64,000 bases of DNA from DASZRZ01 sp963732925 (lineage in GTDB: Bacteria > Acidobacteriota > Terriglobia > Terriglobales > Acidobacteriaceae): NCBI GenBank assembly GCA_963732925.1, contig CAVTBJ010000007.1, positions 1 through 64,000 of the forward strand, written 5' to 3'. The notes beneath the pieces are model-generated. The model was not told the DNA's origin. It was given only the letters and a program-made list of their open reading frames with translations, and ran no database searches. A program made the translations under genes and the position numbers. How positions within the stretch are numbered: the stretch's first letter is position 1; every line of letters begins with the position of its first letter. Positions 55,819-63,522 of the stretch are shown here, in pieces.

Positions 55819-57567
55819 CTAGGGTCTCTTGGCAAATTTTCGCGCGCTTACCAGCCCTTTGCCCTCTTGAACGACAATGGTTTGTCCCGCATCGATATTC
55901 GACATGTGGTCCACCTTGCCGCTTGGCCACATCACCTCAACTGTGGAAGCTTTGGTTTCGCCGCCCAGGCCGAACGTAAGCACAAGTTCGCTCGCCGAGA
56001 GATATCCGCCCGTCTTCAGCATCTGCCACTGTTTGTCGTCGCCGCACGCAACCCGGACGACTGCTCCGATGCCATCCCGATTGGACTGGCTCCCCAGCAA
56101 GCGGACGCGCAGGGAATTGCCGGTCGCGCCATCATTTCGATACAGCAGTGCGGGGCCGGCGTTGGTGGTGATGAGCAGGTCCAAATCTCCGTCGTTGTCG
56201 ATATCGGCATAGGCCGCTCCGCGCGCGACTCGAGGGGTATCGAACGACTGTCCCATCTTGCCGGCCATTTCTTCAAATCTGCCGTTGCCCAAGTTGCGAA
56301 ACAGGTGGGGCGGCTGGCGGAACAGGATGCGCTTCTGAACACGCTCAATATCAGGCTCGATGTGGCCGTTGGCGACGAAAATGTCTGGCCAGCCATCGAG
56401 GTCGTAGTCATAGAAGAAGCAGCTGAACCCAAGCGTCAGCAAGCTCATGCGGCCAACGTCAGCCCGAGGCGCTTCGTCCACAAACAAGCCATTGCCCTCG
56501 TTGTGGTAGAGGGACATCATCTGGTTCGAGAAATTGCTGATGACAATGCTTGGGCGACCGGAATGATCATAGTCGGCGGCGTCTACGCCCATGCCGGCAC
56601 GCGCCACTCCAGCTTCACTGAAGCCCACTCCGGCCTGGACGCCTTCCTCGCTGAAGGTTCCATTTCCGTTATTGTGATACAGCTTGTTCGGCTGAGTGTC
56701 GTCTGCGATGAAGATGTCAGGCCACCCGTCCAGATCGTAATCGAGGATGGCAAGGCCCAGATTCTTGGACGTATTGTCGAAAAGGCCTGCCTTGCGGGTT
56801 ACATCTTCAAACTTTCCGTTCCCAAGGTTGTGCCAGAGCCTGACCGATGCGCCTTTATAGGATTCCGGCGTGCAGTAGGATTTCCGGGTTCCATCGAGAG
56901 TGCAATAAATATCGGTTTCCGGAGTCCACTGAACATAGTTCGCGACTACAAGGTCAAGTTTGCCATCCTTGTCATAGTCGACCCATGCCGCCGTGGTTGA
57001 GAACTCATTGGGTCCCCACAATCCCGCCTTCCTGGTTACGTCGGTGAAAGTGCCATTGCCGTTATTGTGGAACAGATGGCTCTGGCCTACGGCGGTGATC
57101 AACAGGTCATCGTGACCGTCGTTGTCGAAATCGCCGACCGCCGCCCCCAATCCATACATGGGGACCGAAAGTCCAGCTTTGGCGGTAACATCGGTAAACG
57201 TGCCGTTGCGGTTGTTATGGTAAAGCTTGAGCGTGGAATTCGGTTGCCGGCGATGCCCGGGCCAATCCTGGCCATTGACCAGCACGATGTCAGGGTAGCC
57301 GTCCCCGTCGTAGTCCATGAACGCGCAACCCGGCCCCAGGGTCTCCGGCAGATAACGCTTTCCGAAGGCGCCATTGTTATGCGTAAAACGGACGCCCGAG
57401 CTCCGGGTGATGTCAGTGAAGTGAATGCCCGAGGGCTGATTCGCCGGCGACGATTTTGGGGCGGGCGCTTTTTGAGCCTCTGCCCACAATGCCGGGAAGA
57501 GCACCAGCGGTAAAAGTGCGCATTGCAATCGCAGCCTGAACGTACCCCCTGCTTCTGTTTTCCGCAT
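55819..57567 (-). CDS. Secreted ASPIC/UnbV-domain VCBS-repeat protein
   Basis: 582 aa. A signal peptide (LQCALLPLVLFPALWAEA) is followed by about seven VCBS/FG-GAP propeller blades with DxDxDG loops (FMDYDGDGYPDIVLVNG, DFDNDGHDDLLIT, DYDKDGKLDLVVANYVQW, DYDLDGWPDIFVANG). The C-terminal ASPIC/UnbV domain includes LRVRLLGSQSNRDGIGAVVRV and VEVMWPSGKV. Such proteins are frequent in Acidobacteriota and Planctomycetota, are thought to act at the surface and lack a known enzyme activity. The start used here has AGGGGCC upstream; ATG 57597 is an alternative. The multihaem cytochrome gene ends 11 nt before 57597. Confidence 0.9.
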   Translation of the reverse strand: MRKTEAGGTFRLRLQCALLPLVLFPALWAEAQKAPAPKSSPANQPSGIHFTDITRSSGVRFTHNNGAFGKRYLPETLGPGCAFMDYDGDGYPDIVLVNGQDWPGHRRQPNSTLKLYHNNRNGTFTDVTAKAGLSVPMYGLGAAVGDFDNDGHDDLLITAVGQSHLFHNNGNGTFTDVTRKAGLWGPNEFSTTAAWVDYDKDGKLDLVVANYVQWTPETDIYCTLDGTRKSYCTPESYKGASVRLWHNLGNGKFEDVTRKAGLFDNTSKNLGLAILDYDLDGWPDIFIADDTQPNKLYHNNGNGTFSEEGVQAGVGFSEAGVARAGMGVDAADYDHSGRPSIVISNFSNQMMSLYHNEGNGLFVDEAPRADVGRMSLLTLGFSCFFYDYDLDGWPDIFVANGHIEPDIERVQKRILFRQPPHLFRNLGNGRFEEMAGKMGQSFDTPRVARGAAYADIDNDGDLDLLITTNAGPALLYRNDGATGNSLRVRLLGSQSNRDGIGAVVRVACGDDKQWQMLKTGGYLSASELVLTFGLGGETKASTVEVMWPSGKVDHMSNIDAGQTIVVQEGKGLVSARKFAKRP

Positions 57568-57608
57568 TGGCCCCTGCCTGGAGAATCGCAATTGCATTCG
57601 AACTCCGG

Positions 57609-60407
57609 TTATCCGCCCTGGAGATGATCGTCCACGTGCTCATGAATTGGCTGCCGCTCGTTGTTGTCCTCCGGATGATCCCGGCGATAGGCGCCCGTCA
57701 GGGCCTGGGAAGATTCGTCCGCCTTGAAGCGTAAGTACAACTTACGATGTTCTTTGGCCTGCTTCTCATTGCCCAATCCCTGGTAGCAGAGCATCAGATT
57801 GTAATTCGCCTGCAGGTCTTCAGGGTCAATCGCAAGCGTCCGGTTCAATTCCTGAATTGCCTCAGGATACCTGCGTTGCAGAAACAACACGCGTCCGAGT
57901 TCGTTGTGAACCACGCGGTCGCGGGGATATTGCGAGAGCACAAACCTGAGCTTCTTCGCCGCATCCTTGTAATTACCTTCATCCTTCAACATCTGGGCAT
58001 AGAAGAAATTGGCGCGGGCGAGGTCTGGACTCAGCGCCAGAGCCTTCTGCAGCACCGTGCGCGCGCGTTCCAGGTCGCCTTCCTGCACCGCCACGCGGCC
58101 AAGGTTCACCCAGCCGTCGGGGTTATCGGGGCACATCCGGGTAATTTTTGAAAATGCTGCCTCGGCGCCCTTCAGGTCTCCCTGCAGCAACAAGCCGATG
58201 CCATAGTCATTCCAGCGCGTCCAGTCATCCTGAGTCAGCACAACCTGCGGATCCTGCGGCTTGCTGCCGGCGTCGGCGACATTCAGGAAGGCTTCATCCG
58301 AGGACATTACCACGATGGGAAGATTCGGAATTTCCTTCACCTTGGCCGAGACCAACGCCGTACTGCCGGTGAAGGACTGGATGCGGTCGTCAAAATCGGC
58401 ATTGTAGGTTGCATTTTTCTGTTGCTGGTCATAGACCCCCGCAAAAGCAAAATGCGTATTCCACCAGGAGAACTTGCGGTAGTTAAGGCGGGCTTCGAGG
58501 CGAATCTTCTTGCCGGCATTTTCCGGAACGTGCAAGCGGTAGTGCACGGTATCGGCCGCGCCGGGCGGAATCAGGCGAACGTACACCACGGCGCGAGTCG
58601 CCCAGGCATTGCGCTTATTGATCGGGTTCCCGTGCCCATCAATCATCAACGAACGATAGAAATGCGCCCCCTTGTCCACGGGGCCCTTGCCATGGTCTTC
58701 AACCTTGCCGCTCCAGAACAGGATCTGGCCGTTGTCATCGGTGGCCTTGAGTTCGAGCCAGGTGTCGTAGGCATCGATGGTGCCTCCGGGAAAGAAATGT
58801 CCCACCCGGCGGGTGCGCACGACCACGTCCACGCGAACGTCCTCCCCGCGACGAACACTCGCGTGCACGCGGTTCAGGGGCGCAGTGACCGGAGCTGCCT
58901 CGCTTCCAGAAGCGGCCGGGGCGGATTCGGCCTCCTCCCCCACTGCGAATGTGGTGGCCATTTCCGACGGCGTGTAAGCCGCGCTCGTCGTCGCCCGCGC
59001 TTTGGCAATGGCAAAGATGTCGACGGTCACCGCGCCTTTGAGGAACTTCTCGGTGGTCTGCAGTTGTTGTTCGTCTCCCTGGGAATAGGGAACCGCCGTA
59101 TTGGCTCCAGGAAAGCGATGGGAGTGAACGAATCCGTTCCGGTTGCCGGCATCCTGCGATGGAACCAGGGGCATGTGGCAGTCCGCGCACTGTTGCGGCC
59201 GGGGAGGATAGTAGAAAGAACGCGCGCCCTCTCCGGAAACCCCGCTGGCTTGCCAGTTGTCATACTCGTTGAAACCGCGAATCCAACGGTAATGATTGAC
59301 CGGGCGGTCGAGGTGCACCTTGTGGCAAGTGGAGCAGAACTCCGGCGTCTGGTCCTTCATGAAGGGCTTCAGGAACACACGCCGGTGAGGCTCGGGATTC
59401 AGCCGGATGAGGTAGTCATGCAGGAGACGCACAACCGGGTTCTTGCTAGCCGCCAGTTCGTGAAGCTTAGGATATTCGAGATAGAAGTCCGCCTGTCCCA
59501 TCGTGCTCTTCACCTGCACGATGGAATGGCACATCATGCATCCCAATCCCGCCTGCGCCTCGGGACGATCCACCCCCAGTTTCCTGATGGGCGTATTGAA
59601 CAGGCCGCTGTACAGCAGGGCCGGGTCATGGCAACCGGCGCACCACTTGGAAGGCTTCACGCCAACCACGTCCTGCATGTACTCCACACTCTTGCGGTAC
59701 CACTGATTATTGAAAGATGAAAAGTGGTGCATCGAGCTATGCCACTGTTTGTAGATATCCTGGTGACAGCGCTGACAAGCGTCGGATTCCACGAAGTAAT
59801 TCGCGGGAATGTATCCTTTGTGCCGCGTTTGCGCCGAACTGGGGAAGAAAGGTCCCTGTGGCCCGTCCCCTTCGCCGTCCATGTTGCCGGGTGGCAGCTT
59901 GGGATTACGAATCTGATTCGCGGCTTCCCATCGATTGACGCGCAGGTAGTGCGCCAGGTACCCCACGGATATTGAGGCCAGTGCGAGGGCCACGGTCATC
60001 GTGCCCAGCGCGGCGGCCGATCTTACTCTTTCACTTTCGCGCAACCAGCCGGCAAGCAGCAACACAGAAGCCACGCCCGCCAGTGAAATGTGAACGTACA
60101 GGAGGTTCCACTCCGCCCGGAGGGTTCCTTTGAAGATCAGCACGATCCCCAGTACGGCGGCAATGGCCATCGCAGTCCACCCCGCGCGGCTCATGAGCGA
60201 CCCGTTCTTCAGTGCAGAGAGCAGCCGGGGAAGCAGCAGGAAAGAGATCAGCAAGCCCCCGCCCACGTGCACGAGGACGATGGTCAAATAGAGCAGAGTT
60301 GGGGCGGGAAACGCATACAGCCAGAACGCCGAAACCACCAGAACGAGGAGCACTGGACCAGCAAACCTGGAACCCCTCCTAAGACCAAAAGGCATTTTTA
60401 CCCTCAA
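57609..60407 (-). CDS. Membrane-anchored five-haem cytochrome c with C-terminal TPR repeats
   Basis: 932 aa. Four or five N-terminal membrane helices lie in residues 15-160. An extracytoplasmic domain then has five CxxCH haem sites (CQRCH, CAGCH, CMMCH, CSTCH, CADCH) spread over residues ~205-425, with the cytochrome c554-like FFPGGTIDAYDTWLEL segment downstream. From ~755 there are about three TPR repeats (WVNLGRVAVQEGDLERARTVLQKALALSP, VLFLQRRYPEAIQELNRTLAIDP). The layout fits a periplasmic electron-transfer or multihaem oxidoreductase partner. Its redox substrate is not readable. It sits between the amidase (15 nt) and the ASPIC/UnbV gene (11 nt to the first ATG). Confidence 0.88.
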   Translation of the reverse strand: MRVKMPFGLRRGSRFAGPVLLVLVVSAFWLYAFPAPTLLYLTIVLVHVGGGLLISFLLLPRLLSALKNGSLMSRAGWTAMAIAAVLGIVLIFKGTLRAEWNLLYVHISLAGVASVLLLAGWLRESERVRSAAALGTMTVALALASISVGYLAHYLRVNRWEAANQIRNPKLPPGNMDGEGDGPQGPFFPSSAQTRHKGYIPANYFVESDACQRCHQDIYKQWHSSMHHFSSFNNQWYRKSVEYMQDVVGVKPSKWCAGCHDPALLYSGLFNTPIRKLGVDRPEAQAGLGCMMCHSIVQVKSTMGQADFYLEYPKLHELAASKNPVVRLLHDYLIRLNPEPHRRVFLKPFMKDQTPEFCSTCHKVHLDRPVNHYRWIRGFNEYDNWQASGVSGEGARSFYYPPRPQQCADCHMPLVPSQDAGNRNGFVHSHRFPGANTAVPYSQGDEQQLQTTEKFLKGAVTVDIFAIAKARATTSAAYTPSEMATTFAVGEEAESAPAASGSEAAPVTAPLNRVHASVRRGEDVRVDVVVRTRRVGHFFPGGTIDAYDTWLELKATDDNGQILFWSGKVEDHGKGPVDKGAHFYRSLMIDGHGNPINKRNAWATRAVVYVRLIPPGAADTVHYRLHVPENAGKKIRLEARLNYRKFSWWNTHFAFAGVYDQQQKNATYNADFDDRIQSFTGSTALVSAKVKEIPNLPIVVMSSDEAFLNVADAGSKPQDPQVVLTQDDWTRWNDYGIGLLLQGDLKGAEAAFSKITRMCPDNPDGWVNLGRVAVQEGDLERARTVLQKALALSPDLARANFFYAQMLKDEGNYKDAAKKLRFVLSQYPRDRVVHNELGRVLFLQRRYPEAIQELNRTLAIDPEDLQANYNLMLCYQGLGNEKQAKEHRKLYLRFKADESSQALTGAYRRDHPEDNNERQPIHEHVDDHLQGG

Positions 60408-60422
60408 AAGACGACGGGAGCG

Positions 60423-61892
60423 TCAGCTTTCGCGCTGGCCGGCGGCAGTTTTTGCCGCGACTTTCGGCGTTCTGTGGTGCAACAGCGCGGGTTCTTTCCA
60501 TCCGAAGCTGTTCTCGATGACCTCGGCGATCGCCAGTACTGTGTATTCCTCATAGGGTCGACCTACAACCTGTACTCCGATTGGAAGTCCCTGGGGTGAC
60601 TTCCCCACTGGCACCACGGCTGCGGGGAAGCCCAGCAGATTGAACCACTGCGAATACACCATGGTTTCGACGAATGTAGCGCTGCGTTCGTCGCGTGTCC
60701 AGCCCATCGTGCCGTGCCGGAATGCGGGACCGGTGGAGACTGGGAGCAGGAGGATCTGGTGTTGCGCCAACTGGCGCAAGAAGCGCTCCCGCAGGGTGTC
60801 CCGCTCGAACTGGGTGAAGAGAACTTCGCCGGCAGACAATGGCTTTTCGCGCTCCTGGAGGCGTCGTAAATCTCGCATAAAGAAACTCAGCGCGTTCTCA
60901 TTTCGCGCCACCAGCGGCTCAAAGGCAATCCCGGAAAAGCGGCAGAAGATTACATACCAGAGTTCCCGCGCCCGCTCCAGGCCGTGGGGACGGAAGGGTT
61001 CCACGGTAAATCCATGGGCAGAGAGCACCTTGGCCGCGGACTGCACGGCTTGCCGTGTTTCCCCGGTTGCAGGATGCAGGCCGTCGTCATCGAACCATCC
61101 GATGTTCAGGCTGGCGAGGGCACTTTTGTCCGGTTCATGCATTTCGCAGGGCACCGCCATGGGATCCCCTGGGTCGGGCCCGGTCATGACCTTCAACATC
61201 AATCGCAGGTCTTTTATGGTTCGCGCCATGGGACCGACAACGCCGGTCAAGGCGAAGGGTCCGACTCCGGCGGGAAAGTGGCCCGTGGAGGGGACCACAC
61301 CGGGAGTGGGTTTGAGTCCGCAAATGCCGGTGAAGTGAGCTGGCACGCGGATGGAGCCACCACCATCGCTGCCCACCCCGGCGGCCGACATACAGGCGGC
61401 AATCGCCGCCGCCTCCCCGCCGCTGGATCCGCCGGCAGAGTACTCCAGGTTCCAGGGATTGCTGGTACGGCCATAGAGCAGGTTGTCGGTTTCGTAGGCC
61501 ATGAGAAACTCTGGGGTATTGGTCACCCCAAGCACGATGGCGCCAGCCTGCTTCAATCGAGAAACCAGGGTTGCGTCGGTTTGCGGCACATGGCCGGTGC
61601 GCAACGTTGACCCAGCCTCACACTTCATGCCCGCCACGTCGATGCACGACTTGATGGAAACCGGAACACCCGCCAGCGGCCCCACGGCTTCCCCATAGGC
61701 AATCTTCGCTTCCAGGGCCCGGGCTTCGGCAAGAGCCTTCTCCTTCCGCAACCCGACAAAAGCGTTCAAGGTCGAATTCAGCTGTTCGATTTGGCAATAG
61801 CAGGAATCAATGACTTCGACCGGCGAAACTTCCCCTCGTTGCACCATTTCGGCCAGCTTCCAACCCGGCTGCTGGACTAATTTATTGTCCAT
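60423..61892 (-). CDS. Amidase (amidase-signature family)
   Basis: 489 aa. The Ser-cisSer-Lys triad is visible: Lys in SIKSCIDVAG, Ser in SDGGGSIRVPA and the nucleophile Ser in YSAGGSSGGEAAAIAA. Such enzymes hydrolyse amides or act as GatA-type glutaminases. No gatB or gatC is adjacent, so a catabolic or modifying amidase is more likely. The start MDNKLVQQPGWKLAEM at 61890-61892 is where homology begins; the frame is open ~70 codons further without protein-like sequence. It is the first gene of the minus-strand cluster with the cytochrome. Confidence 0.92.
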   Translation of the reverse strand: MDNKLVQQPGWKLAEMVQRGEVSPVEVIDSCYCQIEQLNSTLNAFVGLRKEKALAEARALEAKIAYGEAVGPLAGVPVSIKSCIDVAGMKCEAGSTLRTGHVPQTDATLVSRLKQAGAIVLGVTNTPEFLMAYETDNLLYGRTSNPWNLEYSAGGSSGGEAAAIAACMSAAGVGSDGGGSIRVPAHFTGICGLKPTPGVVPSTGHFPAGVGPFALTGVVGPMARTIKDLRLMLKVMTGPDPGDPMAVPCEMHEPDKSALASLNIGWFDDDGLHPATGETRQAVQSAAKVLSAHGFTVEPFRPHGLERARELWYVIFCRFSGIAFEPLVARNENALSFFMRDLRRLQEREKPLSAGEVLFTQFERDTLRERFLRQLAQHQILLLPVSTGPAFRHGTMGWTRDERSATFVETMVYSQWFNLLGFPAAVVPVGKSPQGLPIGVQVVGRPYEEYTVLAIAEVIENSFGWKEPALLHHRTPKVAAKTAAGQRES

Positions 61893-62286
61893 ATGAACAC
61901 TCGTTCTCGCCCGTATGCCCCTACAAAATAGGCGCGAACGCCCGCCAATTCCCTTCTCCTTTGATAAAGTCTGCCTGGCCGAGGCGACCAACGATAGGAA
62001 GAGCAACGCCAGGGTGTCAAGCTGGAAATGCCAAGGCAACGCTTTACAAATACACTGGATCGCATTGGGCCAGGGCCGATCCTGCAGCGCCCCGGAGCCG
62101 TCAGTTTTCAACTTCTTGTCCGTTTTTTTGCGGGGAGTCGCTCGATCTGGATACGCAGGAAGAAAGCCACGAGACGCACGCGACGCACCGCGAATTCCCC
62201 AGCGTTGTGGGGATGAGCACAGCAGTGAATTAAAAATTGTGGATTGGAGCTTTCGGTGTCACGTCCGATGGCTCCTTGAGAATCGA

Positions 62287-62363
62287 TGGCGGGGACGACG
62301 AGACTCGAACTCGCGACCTCTGCCGTGACAGGGCAGCGTTCTAACCAACTGAACTACGTCCCC
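62287..62363 (-). tRNA. tRNA-Asp (anticodon GTC), CCA encoded
   Basis: Acceptor GGGGACG/CGTCCCC, a normal D arm, anticodon stem CTGCC/GGCAG with loop CTGTCAC (GTC), T arm with GTTCGAGTC, then encoded CCA (62287-62289). It reads on the minus strand, 52 nt from the tRNA-Val(TAC) gene. Confidence 0.97.
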
Positions 62364-62415
62364 AGCCGCTGGAAACCCGCGCGGAAACGCGCGGCAAGCG
62401 TGAAGTGCAGCATCG

Positions 62416-62492
62416 TGGTGGGCAGTGCAGGACTCGAACCTGCGACCTTCTGCTTGTAAGGCAGACGCTCTAACCAACTGAGCTAACCGCCC
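62416..62492 (-). tRNA. tRNA-Val (anticodon TAC), CCA encoded
   Basis: Acceptor GGGCGGT/ACTGCCC (one G-T pair), anticodon stem TCTGC/GCAGA with loop CTTACAA (TAC), standard T arm, encoded CCA (62416-62418). Together with the tRNA-Val(GAC) at 11368, the window carries two valine isoacceptors. It probably precedes tRNA-Asp on one transcript. Confidence 0.97.
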
Positions 62493-62742
62493 GTAGTCAC
62501 CAGCCCTGTGGTCGGGCGCTTCGGACAGGAGCAAGTCCGCCTCAATCCACGCTCTGCAGTGGAGTATACCCGAGGGCGGAAAAGTTGGTCAAACGTCGTT
62601 GGGGGAGGTATCCTTCGGGAAAAATTCGGCTACACCCTCCTGGTGGGGTGGAGTGGGGAATCGGATCTGCGGTGGGACTGGGAAATTTGGTCAGAGATTT
62701 GGGAACATCCCAGTCCCTGAGTCCAGTGATATATTCCTCCAA

Positions 62743-62955
62743 ATGCCTCCATACCAAACGGAAACTGATGCGGCTTATCAGATCACGAGAGCAACAATCG
62801 AATCAATTCTGGAGCCGGTTAAGGATTCGATTGCCACAGTGTTGGGTCCCACAGCAATAGAAGTGGGCCAGTTGTTTGCGGACTACGCCCGAGTGTTTCG
62901 TTTTCAGCAGACTCAAAATCCTTACGCGTCTCCGATTCCGGAAAGTGGCATGTAA
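62743..62955 (+). pseudogene. Short fragment resembling an Abi-alpha/DUF4393-like N-terminus
   Basis: A 70-codon frame (ITRATIESILEPVKDSIATVLGPTAIEVGQLFADYARVFRFQQ) has the flavour of the N-terminus of DUF4393/Abi-alpha proteins. It stops soon after. The +1 frame continues RLKILTRLRFRK, as the family would, and then also stops. That points to a truncated, decayed or indel-broken copy. No ribosome site is obvious. The similarity is by eye and short. Confidence 0.3.
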
Positions 62956-63006
62956 ACTCCGACCGGGTAGCTTGTGGTAGGTTATTGGCAGTGAAAAATA
63001 GGTTAA

Positions 63007-63330
63007 GCCGGCGTGGCGGAATCGCAGACGCGGCGGACTCAGACAAAACTTGAGTGCTCACCGGGAAACCGGCGATGCAGAACTGCTCAAAGTCGGGGAA
63101 ACCTGTTCAATGGCAATCCCGAGCCAAGCCTGAAAAATGTTTCAGGAAGGTGTAGAGACTAGACGGGCAGCACCTAACCTCCGTTCTTCGGAGCATGGGG
63201 AAGGGATAGTCCAGGCCCCAAACCTAAGTGAGGCGCGCTCGCGCCGCACAGAGGGCGGCGAAAGCCGTAGAGGTAAGAAAATCCGCTGGGCGCAAAGCCC
63301 GTGTGGGTTCGACTCCCTCCGCCGGCACCA
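63007..63330 (+). tRNA. tRNA-Leu (anticodon CAA) interrupted by a group I intron
   Basis: Exon 1 (63007-63040) is acceptor GCCGGCG, D arm and anticodon 5' stem GCGGA plus CTC. Exon 2 (63278-63330) is AAAA, TCCGC, the long variable arm TGGGCGCAAAGCCC, T arm, CGCCGGC and CCA. Joined, they give loop CTCAAAA with anticodon CAA. The class II variable arm confirms Leu. The D loop appears one base short (ATCGCAGA), and the T stem has one T-T mismatch (GTGGG/CCCTC). The 237-nt insert interrupts the anticodon between C34 and A35, the same place as the classic cyanobacterial tRNA-Leu(UAA) intron. Confidence 0.93.
63041..63277 (+). ncRNA. Group I self-splicing intron (237 nt, no ORF)
   Basis: Conserved core strings match the cyanobacterial tRNA-Leu intron type: GGGGAAACC, GGCAATCC and GAGCCAAGCC (63121-63130). 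P7 is visible as GACTA (63157-63161) with TAGTC (63207-63211). GAAA-capped hairpins occur at 63061-63072 (CCGG-GAAA-CCGG, P2 region) and 63256-63267 (CGGC-GAAA-GCCG, P9 region), and CTCCG-CGGAG pairs at 63179-63193 (P8 region). The last base is G (63277), as required. P1 would pair exon ACTC with the internal guide TGAG in ACTTGAGTGC. No homing endonuclease is encoded. Splicing should need only guanosine and magnesium. Confidence 0.92.
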
Positions 63331-63522
63331 TCTTTTCTCGATACATCCCGCCGCCTCAATGCCCAAGCAGTTGGTGTGACGCTCGTCACAGCGATTACCG
63401 TGCCGATAGCTCAAGGTTATATGCGGTCCAGTCGATGAGCTACGTGTTCAGGATTCGCCGACTGAAAAAAGTTTCGCAAACAAAAAAGAAGAACGGTCCG
63501 AGCTCTCGAAGGGAGTCTAGAG

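Noticed and set aside
62187..62217. TTCCCC-AGCGTT-GTGGGGATGA stem resembling a type I-E CRISPR repeat
   Set aside because: Only a single copy is present, with no spacer-repeat periodicity around it and no I-E cas genes in the window; one hairpin is not an array.
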